Positions 1 through 5,083 of a DNA stretch of 9,379 bases are shown piece after piece. A program made the position numbers and the translations under genes. Numbering within the stretch: position 1 is the stretch's first letter; every line of letters begins with the position of its first letter. Source of the stretch: JBEOJY01 sp040275305 (GTDB lineage Bacteria > Pseudomonadota > Alphaproteobacteria > UBA9219). The DNA lies in NCBI GenBank assembly GCA_040275305.1, contig JBEOJY010000019.1, forward strand, positions 1 to 9,379. The letters run 5' to 3'. Below the pieces are notes generated by a model. The model saw only the letters and a program-made list of their open reading frames with translations. It was not told the origin of the DNA and ran no database searches.

Positions 1-49
1 ACCACACCTTAACTCTCCGCCATTTCCTGCCCAGTTTTTGCCAGCCAGC

Positions 50-715
50 TCAGTTCCGGTATGCGCTTCTTAACCTCATGGCGTGTATAGTGTCCCATAG
101 CTTGAGGGCGTAATGGAATGGCGTCATCCGTTCCGGCGGCACGAAGCATGGGTAGCCCTTGCCATTGCAATCAACGTGATGAAACAAGGCAGCTTCGGCC
201 ACGAAATCCAGAGAAGGAAGATCGTGTTGATTGGTGGCGGTGAGTTTCGCTATTTCCTTTTTCGTCTGCTTGATGAGTAATGCGCCAATTGCAGGGTGAT
301 CCAGGAACATTGCTTTTTCGTCTCGGGTGAGTTTTTGGGTGCTATTGAGCGTGGCTTGCGGAATAGCTATCTTTCCTACGTCGTGCAACATTCCCGCGAC
401 ATAGTGAAGCGCCGCTAAACGAGGATCTATGTCGGGAGTCTGGCGGAAATGCGTCAGGAGTTCGGCCACTTCCAGCGTGTGAACCGCTGTCGCTATATCG
501 TGTTCTATTAACATGCCGTAGGCTGCGGCGGCCAAGGCGTAAAGCGAGGGGTTGTTTAACCACTGCCGTAGATTTCTTAATCGCGGGGATCTGGCGCGCG
601 AAAAATCATCGCCGGGCGGTTTCATTAGTATGTGTTTGGTTCTTGTCACGAGCTCCCGTGAGATGTCAAAAGACGCGTTTACCAATGCTGGTTTGGACAA
701 CAGAGCAACATCCAT
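50..715 (-). CDS. HD-GYP-type metal-dependent phosphohydrolase, short form
   Basis: A 221-residue protein with the hallmarks of the HD-GYP branch of the HD superfamily, whose members hydrolyse cyclic-di-GMP with a di- or trinuclear metal centre. Visible residues are H79 (first helix), H111-D112 in LHDVGKIAIP, K115, H140 in DHPAIG, H179-H180, GKGYP at 186-190 and D208 in LWDTIHAM. The usual Glu after the HH pair is Val here (HHVDCNGKGYP). The protein stops just after the SAYR segment matching the family's RPYR, so the customary C-terminal helices are missing. Residues 1-70 show no receiver, PAS or membrane segment. The start is well supported: AAAGGAG lies about 7 nt upstream of the ATG. The leader holds strong inverted repeats. 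Its likely role is cyclic-di-GMP turnover or sensing in the cytoplasm; activity is uncertain because of the changed motif and short C-terminus. Confidence 0.85.
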   Translation of the reverse strand: MDVALLSKPALVNASFDISRELVTRTKHILMKPPGDDFSRARSPRLRNLRQWLNNPSLYALAAAAYGMLIEHDIATAVHTLEVAELLTHFRQTPDIDPRLAALHYVAGMLHDVGKIAIPQATLNSTQKLTRDEKAMFLDHPAIGALLIKQTKKEIAKLTATNQHDLPSLDFVAEAALFHHVDCNGKGYPCFVPPERMTPFHYALKLWDTIHAMRLRSAYRN

Positions 716-740
716 ATTCTATCTCCTTTGATACTGGCGT

Positions 741-834
741 CTGATGAATGCTTTTCGTCCACAACGCACCAGCACTCATTCATCAGGCGAGTTGTTTGGG
801 GGAAGATTGATCAACTAAGTTGCGTGGACGAAAA
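741..834 (-). promoter_or_regulatory. Interleaved inverted repeats in the HD-GYP gene leader
   Basis: Two perfect inverted repeats interlock. CTGATGAATG at 741-750 pairs with CATTCATCAG at 777-786, and TTTTCGTCCAC at 752-762 pairs with GTGGACGAAAA at 824-834. In the minus-strand transcript the order of arms is 824-834, 777-786, 752-762, 741-750, so both stems together give a pseudoknot topology, with linkers of 37, 14 and 1 nt. Otherwise they are competing hairpins. The last arm ends about 10 nt before the Shine-Dalgarno sequence of the HD-GYP gene. A small dyad (CAACT-a-AGTTG, 812-822) lies in the longest linker. A regulatory role is inference; a DNA operator or a degenerate insertion remnant would look similar. 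Confidence 0.4.
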
Positions 835-865
835 AAGTGGAGACTGCGGGATCGAGAAATCAGAA

Positions 866-1552
866 TTATTTTTGGGAGGCCTTAAGCGATGAGTTCTGCG
901 CTGAATCTGGGGACTGTGTCTTTGACAAAGAACAAACGGGTGGATTGATGGCGCGTTCCCATGTTTGGGTTTCGCCAAGAAAGGGCGCGAAAATGTAGCC
1001 GTGCAGCAACAAAGCGTTGGGACCGGCAAGGGTTAGTCTTGCTTTGTAGGTGGAGCCGCTGCGTGGGCTGTAGATCCAGCCGCCAGAATACCGCTCTTCC
1101 GATTCTTGCGAAAAACCGCCCATGAAAGCCATGCCGCAGAGCGGCCTTGCGCGTAAGGCGGCATCCGGGTTCTTGTCGTCGTAAGAAGGGCGCCCTTCTT
1201 CGTCGGTTTCTTGCTGGAGCCAGTGAAAACGTCCGCAGATTTTTTCAGAACAAGGATAAATCTCTATCACGCCGTCGCGATCTTGTGTCCGCCACAGACC
1301 AAAAATACCCGGTTTATCTTGCGGCGTTGAACTCTGTGGCGCTGCTGCGGCTGCTGGCGTTGGCAGGCACAGCGTCGCAAGCAGGGCAATCCTTGTCAGG
1401 AATGATTTGTCTGAAATGTTGTTCTTGGAGCCTAGCCGTTGCTTCGGCAATTGGCCGATCCCTCCGCGCCCAGTTTTCAAAACCTGGCCAGAATTCTTCG
1501 CCGCAGCGACTTTGTAATCAATCCCTGAAAGCGTCGTGTCCTTGATGGGCAT
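866..1552 (-). CDS. DUF2147 family exported protein
   Basis: A 228-residue protein whose C-terminal part (about 82-200) matches the DUF2147 pattern: GIFGLWRTQDRDGVIEIYPC, then ICGRFHWLQ, DDKNPD, PLCGMAFMGGF, YSGGWIYSPRSGSTYKA and LHGYIFAPFLGETQTWER. This family is usually a small secreted or periplasmic beta-rich protein of unknown biochemical role. A hydrophobic stretch at about 54-63 followed by PTPAAAAAP looks like a signal peptide with cleavage near 70. Oddly, 45-50 residues precede it. The ATG at 1552 has AAGGA about 9 nt upstream, so this start is credible, but no ATG lies nearer the signal segment, so a shorter form would need a rare start codon. The last 25 residues are Ser/Gln/Lys-rich and probably disordered. 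It precedes the HD-GYP gene on the same strand, 150 bp away; cotranscription is possible. No molecular function can be given. Confidence 0.8.
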   Translation of the reverse strand: MPIKDTTLSGIDYKVAAAKNSGQVLKTGRGGIGQLPKQRLGSKNNISDKSFLTRIALLATLCLPTPAAAAAPQSSTPQDKPGIFGLWRTQDRDGVIEIYPCSEKICGRFHWLQQETDEEGRPSYDDKNPDAALRARPLCGMAFMGGFSQESEERYSGGWIYSPRSGSTYKARLTLAGPNALLLHGYIFAPFLGETQTWERAINPPVCSLSKTQSPDSAQNSSLKASQK

Positions 1553-1784
1553 GCGTAATATTCCTTGTCATATATAATTCGCGTCGGCGAAGGCATGAGC
1601 GTTTGAATTTTTGCGACGTTGCAGTTTAATTGCGGATGCAATGTGGCATCTTGGTGGCAAAATTTGTGCAAGTGAGAGGTTGCGAATCACTCATTCACAA
1701 TGCTAGAGCATAGTTGCGAGTCTTTTTTCATAAGGCTTGTTCTTTCTCTGCCTTAGAGGGCAGCATCATCCGGAGAATGGATCA
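1553..1784. promoter_or_regulatory. Divergent intergenic region with dyad and TTGCGA repeats
   Basis: This stretch separates the minus-strand DUF2147 gene from the plus-strand membrane-protein operon, so promoters for both should lie here. Visible elements are a dyad ATGCT-ag-AGCAT at 1700-1711, three same-strand copies of TTGCGA at 1611-1616, 1680-1685 and 1714-1719 (spaced 69 and 34 nt), an AT-rich TATATAAT at 1571-1578, and a 5-bp hairpin CTGCC/GGCAG at 1748-1763 just ahead of the first plus-strand gene. I could not find a -35/-10 pair with good spacing for either direction, so no promoter is assigned. No small gene with a convincing ribosome binding site is seen. Confidence 0.35.
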
Positions 1785-2072
1785 ATGTGCGAAAAAATCC
1801 TGTATTGGGCTTCTACGACGTTGGGGGTCTTGTCTTTGGCCGTTCTGGTCACCAATGTTTCAGTCGATAGCATGAATCGTAAGTTGCAGGACGAAGCGAA
1901 CCAGCGTCAGGCAGCCATCATGAAGGCCAACAACATGGGGCAAGTCAATCAAGGGCTGGCGCAGGCGTTGGCTGAGGCGGCTGTCAAGAAGAGCGATGGC
2001 GAAATACGCAGTCTCCTTAAGTCGCAGGGCATTACGTTGGCTGATGCCGCAGACGCCAAGAAGAAGCCATGA
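1785..2072 (+). CDS. Small single-pass membrane protein, paralogue 1
   Basis: A 95-residue protein of no family I recognise. The start at 1785 is chosen over the upstream in-frame TTG (1737) because GGAG at 1772-1775 lies 9 nt before this ATG, and the membrane segment then falls at the N-terminus. Residues about 8-26 form one transmembrane helix, followed by a polar, Ala/Gln-rich, probably helical region (30-68) and a C-terminal LLKSQGITLADA segment, ending in AKKKP. The same plan (membrane helix, about 30-residue helical spacer, GIT[LI] motif) recurs in the next gene. Its last four bases overlap that gene's start (ATGA), which points to translational coupling. It opens the plus-strand run that continues into gpt and two RNA methyltransferase genes. 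Topology and function are unknown; a paired membrane complex is an inference. Confidence 0.7.
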   Translation: MCEKILYWASTTLGVLSLAVLVTNVSVDSMNRKLQDEANQRQAAIMKANNMGQVNQGLAQALAEAAVKKSDGEIRSLLKSQGITLADAADAKKKP

Positions 2073-2479
2073 GCATGGGGGATATCAAAATGTCTAACAA
2101 AGATAGTGGTGTTGCGGCTGGGCAGTTATTGTTGCCTTTGACGATGGTTTCGTGCGCTGTTCTGGGGCTTTTGGCGTTTAACACCGTTCAGATCGTTCAG
2201 GGCCACGGCGCGCTTAAGCAGGTCATCAGCCAGCAGGACAAGCCGTTGGAAGAGGCCAAAAAGATTGAGAGTCAGCTTACGGCTTTGGCTCTTGGCACCA
2301 AGAAGCTGGCCGATGCGGGCAACGGCAATGCGCAAGGCATTGTTGAAGCAATGCAGAAAGCTGGCATTACCATTAACGATAAACCAACCGGTGAGGCAGG
2401 CAATGCGACGCAGCCGCAAAGTCCTTCGGTTGGCGGCGTAGAGTCTTCCGCTCCCGTTGCGCCTCCGAGCCAGCCCTGA
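2069..2479 (+). CDS. Small single-pass membrane protein, paralogue 2
   Basis: A 136-residue protein not assignable to a known family. One transmembrane helix spans about 20-42, followed by a charged helical stretch (48-83, including EEAKKIESQLTALALGTKK), then IVEAMQKAGITIND at 91-104 and a Pro/Ser/Gly-rich, likely disordered tail (106-136). Laid against the preceding gene product from the membrane helix onward, the GIT[LI] segments fall within one residue of each other, suggesting tandem duplication. The start at 2069 overlaps the previous stop as ATGA; upstream only AAGAAG resembles a ribosome site. An in-frame ATG at 2090 preceded by GGGGGA at 2077-2082 is a real alternative and would remove seven residues without touching the membrane helix. 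The gpt gene begins 3 nt after its stop. Function is unknown. Confidence 0.7.
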   Translation: MSMGDIKMSNKDSGVAAGQLLLPLTMVSCAVLGLLAFNTVQIVQGHGALKQVISQQDKPLEEAKKIESQLTALALGTKKLADAGNGNAQGIVEAMQKAGITINDKPTGEAGNATQPQSPSVGGVESSAPVAPPSQP

Positions 2480-2482
2480 TTC

Positions 2483-2998
2483 GTGGGTAACGATAGCGAG
2501 TCCCGGCAGCGGTTCTTTCCTGTCGGATGGGAGGAGTTGCATCGTAACGCGAAAGCCCTTGCTTGGCGCCTCATAGAACTTGGGCCCTGGGCAGGGCTTG
2601 TCGCGGTTACAAGAGGCGGGTTGGTTCCTGCGGCTATTGTCGCGCGGGAACTTGATATTCGCATTGTCGAGACGGTTTGCGTTTCGTCCTATTCTTCTGA
2701 TGACAAAAATCCAAAAGCTTCGGATGTGTTGAGTGTATTAAAGCCGCCTGCCCCCTGCGTTGGCGATGGGGCGGGATGGCTTGTGATTGATGATTTGGCC
2801 GATTCCGGGCGTACTTTTGATGTATTAAGACGGTTGATGCCGAAGGCGCATTATGCCACAGTATACGCTAAACCGCTGGGGCGACCTCTTGTCGATACTT
2901 ACATGACAGAGGTTGGGCAGGACACCTGGATCTATTTTCCATGGGATGTCGAGTTACAATTTTCCCAGCCAATCGCGACACAGAAAAAGGAACATTGA
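2483..2998 (+). CDS. gpt: Xanthine-guanine phosphoribosyltransferase
   Basis: A 171-residue type I phosphoribosyltransferase that transfers the ribose-5-phosphate of PRPP to guanine or xanthine in purine salvage. It resembles E. coli Gpt along its length from memory of that sequence: an initial W-[ED]-x-L segment (GWEELHRNAKALAWRL, 15-30), TRGGLVPAAIVARELDIR (43-60), ETVCVSSY (63-70), the PRPP-binding loop VIDDLADSGRT (101-111), KAHYATVYAKPLGRPLVDTY (121-140) and the base-pocket segment DTWIYFPWD (147-155). It is about 20 residues longer than the E. coli enzyme, split between a polar N-terminus and a polar C-terminus. The start is GTG at 2483, 3 nt after the preceding stop; no good Shine-Dalgarno is visible, so translation may depend on coupling. 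Its TGA directly abuts the GTG of the next gene. Substrate preference among xanthine, guanine and hypoxanthine cannot be read from sequence alone. Confidence 0.93.
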   Translation: MGNDSESRQRFFPVGWEELHRNAKALAWRLIELGPWAGLVAVTRGGLVPAAIVARELDIRIVETVCVSSYSSDDKNPKASDVLSVLKPPAPCVGDGAGWLVIDDLADSGRTFDVLRRLMPKAHYATVYAKPLGRPLVDTYMTEVGQDTWIYFPWDVELQFSQPIATQKKEH

Positions 2999-4162
2999 GT
3001 GGCGTTGCCAATCATTCGGCTGCAAGCGCAGCGTCATAGACGCGCGCTTGGCGGTCATCCGTGGATCTATTCGAATGAAGTCGTCATGGACGAAGCCGCC
3101 AAGGCTTTCGAGCCGGGGGCGCTGGCTGAGTTCCGTTCGCATGACGGGCGTTTCATCGGTAAAGGAAGTTTCGATCCTCATCCTTTAATCGCGGGGCGAA
3201 TCTTTTCTCGCAATCTTGTTGAGGCGATTGACGAAGCTTGGCTGTTGTCCCGAGTTCGCGAGGCGCTTGAGCTTCGCGAACGCCTTGTGTCGGTACCCTT
3301 CTATCGCGTGATTCATGCCGAGGCCGATGGCATTCCGGGGTTGATCGTGGATCGCTTCGGCGAGTTTTTGGCTGTTCAACTCAACACGTCCGGGATTGAG
3401 AGGCTTTGGCCTGAATTGCGGCAGGCTTTGATGAGCTTGTTGAAGCCGCGCGGAATTTATGTGCAGAAGTTCGCCAACGCCCAGAGGTTTGTCGAGGGCG
3501 AGGCTGCGGATGGGCCGGTCGAGGTTTCCGAGAACGGTTTGACGTTTTATGCGGATCTGGCCGGAGGGCAGAAGACAGGCTGGTATTTCGATCAACGCGA
3601 CAATCATGCGCTGGTCGCGCGATATGTCCGTAGCCAAGACAATGCGCTAGATCTTTACACACATGCGGGCGGGTTCGCGCTTCATGCGGCGCGAGCCGGA
3701 GCGGCGCAGGTCGTGGCGGTCGATTCTTCGGAGCCAGCCTTGCAACTTGCGCAGACGGCGGCCGAACGGGGCGGGTATGCGGCACAGTGCAAGTTTGTTC
3801 GCGCTGACGTCTTTGAGGAGCTTGAGAGGCGTTCGGCGGCCAAAGAGAAATTTAAGATTGTTGTCGCCGATCCTCCGGCGTTTGTGAAATCCCGCAAGGA
3901 TCTGACGAGCGGAGGAAAGGGCTATCGCAAGTTGGCGCGTCTGTGCGCTCAGGTGACGGCACAGCAAGGGATTTTGTTTATCGCATCTTGCAGCCACAAT
4001 ATGGATTTGCCCGGCTTTACCGAACAGGTCGCTGCTGGTCTGGCGGAAGCGGGGCGGGAAGGGCGCATTCTGCACACTGTGTTTGCTGCCCCCGATCACC
4101 CTGTGCACCCGCATTTGCCGGAGAGCGCCTATTTGAAGGCTTTGCTTGTGCGGCTGGATTGA
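2999..4162 (+). CDS. rlmI: RlmI-type class I 23S rRNA (cytosine-C5) methyltransferase
   Basis: A 387-residue SAM-dependent methyltransferase with the RlmI (YccW) architecture. An N-terminal PUA-like domain (about 1-75, GGHPWIYSNEV and GKGSFDPHPLIAGRI) is followed by a small linking domain (AEADGIPGLIVDRFG, 107-121) and a Rossmann-fold catalytic domain. Motifs seen are GQKTGWYFDQRDNH (190-203), the SAM-binding LDLYTHAGGFALHAARAGA (217-235), VDSSEPAL (241-248), DPPAFVKSRKDL (291-302) and SCSH (330-333), whose Cys331 fits the catalytic cysteine of m5C enzymes. E. coli RlmI methylates C1962 of 23S rRNA; the same target is likely but not shown here. The start is GTG at 2999, immediately after the gpt stop, with AAGGA at 2987-2991 seven bases upstream. 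It is followed after 12 nt by another RNA methyltransferase gene, which suggests a ribosome or tRNA modification cluster. Confidence 0.9.
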   Translation: MALPIIRLQAQRHRRALGGHPWIYSNEVVMDEAAKAFEPGALAEFRSHDGRFIGKGSFDPHPLIAGRIFSRNLVEAIDEAWLLSRVREALELRERLVSVPFYRVIHAEADGIPGLIVDRFGEFLAVQLNTSGIERLWPELRQALMSLLKPRGIYVQKFANAQRFVEGEAADGPVEVSENGLTFYADLAGGQKTGWYFDQRDNHALVARYVRSQDNALDLYTHAGGFALHAARAGAAQVVAVDSSEPALQLAQTAAERGGYAAQCKFVRADVFEELERRSAAKEKFKIVVADPPAFVKSRKDLTSGGKGYRKLARLCAQVTAQQGILFIASCSHNMDLPGFTEQVAAGLAEAGREGRILHTVFAAPDHPVHPHLPESAYLKALLVRLD

Positions 4163-4174
4163 AGGGCAGGGAGC

Positions 4175-4675
4175 ATGCGTGGATATTTCGCAGTAGGGGC
4201 CGAGGGAATCAGCAAGGGCATGAATCTCGGCAACCTTGTGCGCACGTCCCATGCGTTCGGCGCGAGCTTCTTTTTTACTATCGGAGCTTCGGTTTCCTAT
4301 GCCGACGTGAAGGCTTCGGATACGTCGCACGCTGATTTGCACATGCCGTTTTACGCGCATGCCAGTTTGGCCGATTTTACTTTGCCGAAGGATTGCGCAT
4401 TGGTCGGCGTCGAACTGCTTGACGATGCGGTCGATTTGCCTAGCTTTCGCCACCCTTTGCGGGCGGCTTATGTGTTGGGTCCTGAGAAGGGCAGCTTGTC
4501 GCCGGAGCTTATGCGGCGTTGCGATCATATCGTAAAGATTCCGACGAAGTTCTGCGTCAATGTTGGCGTGGCCGGGGCGTTGGTGATTTATGACCGCATG
4601 ATCTGTCTGGGAGATCAGGCCGAGAGGCCTGTGTGCCAGATACCGAGAACCGCACGCAGGAAGACCAAATTGTAG
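4175..4675 (+). CDS. SpoU/TrmH family RNA 2'-O-methyltransferase
   Basis: A 166-residue SPOUT-class (SpoU/TrmH) methyltransferase, predicted to place a 2'-O-methyl group on tRNA or rRNA using SAM bound in the trefoil knot. Motif 1 is NLGNLVRTSHAFGA (17-30) with Asn20 and Arg23; motif 2 is YVLGPEKGSLSP (99-110); motif 3 is IPTKFCVNVGVAGALVIYDR (122-141). Length matches the minimal single-domain members such as TrmL, with no N-terminal substrate-binding extension. Motif 3 has CVNVGVA where most relatives have LNVSVA, so Ser is replaced by Gly, which may affect substrate or activity. The C-terminus is basic (RTARRKTKL), fitting RNA contact. GAAGGG at 4161-4166, 8 nt before the ATG, supports the start. 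The stop codon overlaps the ribosome binding site of the following YCII gene. Target nucleotide cannot be decided, so no symbol is given. Confidence 0.87.
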   Translation: MRGYFAVGAEGISKGMNLGNLVRTSHAFGASFFFTIGASVSYADVKASDTSHADLHMPFYAHASLADFTLPKDCALVGVELLDDAVDLPSFRHPLRAAYVLGPEKGSLSPELMRRCDHIVKIPTKFCVNVGVAGALVIYDRMICLGDQAERPVCQIPRTARRKTKL

Positions 4676-4678
4676 GAG
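4674..4678 (+). promoter_or_regulatory. Ribosome binding site of the YCII gene
   Basis: AGGAG sits 8 nt before the ATG at 4687 and overlaps the TAG stop (4673-4675) of the preceding methyltransferase gene. It fixes the YCII start at 4687 rather than at an in-frame ATG at 4633 inside the upstream gene, and suggests coupled translation. Confidence 0.75.
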
Positions 4679-4686
4679 AATCTTCT

Positions 4687-5031
4687 ATGTTGTTTGTCGT
4701 TCGTTTTACGGATAAGCCGGGCACGCAAGCGCTGCGCGCGGAATTTATGGACGCGCATTTGGCGTGGGTTCGGGATAACAGTTCATGGATATTGTTGGCT
4801 GGCGCGTTGAGGGAAGCCCCTGAAGCCGTTGCGGTTGGCGGTTTGTGGGTTGTCGAAGCATTGTCGCGGGAAGCGGCGCAGGAGAAGTTAGAGTCCGATC
4901 CTTTCTGGGCGCATGGCTTGCGGGCAGGGGTCGATATTTATCTGTGGGGGATGGCGACACCTGACATGAATGATCTAGGGCATGCTTTGGCTGAGCATTA
5001 TACGCGCAAGCATTCTTTCAAAACGCTTTGA
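4687..5031 (+). CDS. YCII-domain protein (YciI-like)
   Basis: A 114-residue protein fitting the YCII family, small ferredoxin-like alpha/beta dimers with a conserved His-Asp pair and mostly unknown function. Family features are the opening strand MLFVVRFTDKPG, the AHLAWV helix with a conserved His, the GGLWVVEA strand, and SREAAQEKLESDPFWAHGL, with the Asp-Pro-Phe of the conserved acid, before VDIYLWG. The C-terminal 25 residues (ATPDMNDLGHALAEHYTRKHSFKTL) extend a little beyond the usual domain. The start at 4687 is supported by AGGAG 8 nt upstream. It is the last gene of the plus-strand run. Only 52 bp separate its stop from that of the convergent hldE gene, and I see no classic hairpin-plus-T-run terminator there. 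Enzymatic activity is not established for most relatives and none is claimed here. Confidence 0.83.
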   Translation: MLFVVRFTDKPGTQALRAEFMDAHLAWVRDNSSWILLAGALREAPEAVAVGGLWVVEALSREAAQEKLESDPFWAHGLRAGVDIYLWGMATPDMNDLGHALAEHYTRKHSFKTL

Positions 5032-5083
5032 TGGATTTTTGATACGCCTAGGTTCTTCTTCTGGTCTGGATCGCGTCGCTGCG

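Noticed and set aside
741..834. Known cyclic-di-GMP riboswitch upstream of the HD-GYP gene
   Set aside because: The topology is suggestive, but I cannot identify the conserved ligand-pocket bases of either cyclic-di-GMP class, so only the repeats are reported.
1147..1545. Plus-strand open frame over the DUF2147 gene
   Set aside because: The opposite strand carries a recognisable domain; this frame has low-complexity Arg/Ser-rich translation and no ribosome binding site.
3647..4528. Open frame on the minus strand opposite rlmI and the SpoU gene
   Set aside because: It is antisense to two genes with intact motifs, and its composition (many Arg, His, Ser) is typical of a reverse-strand shadow.
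5032..5083. Bidirectional terminator between the YCII gene and hldE
   Set aside because: No stem of more than a few base pairs with a T-run was found in these 52 bp.
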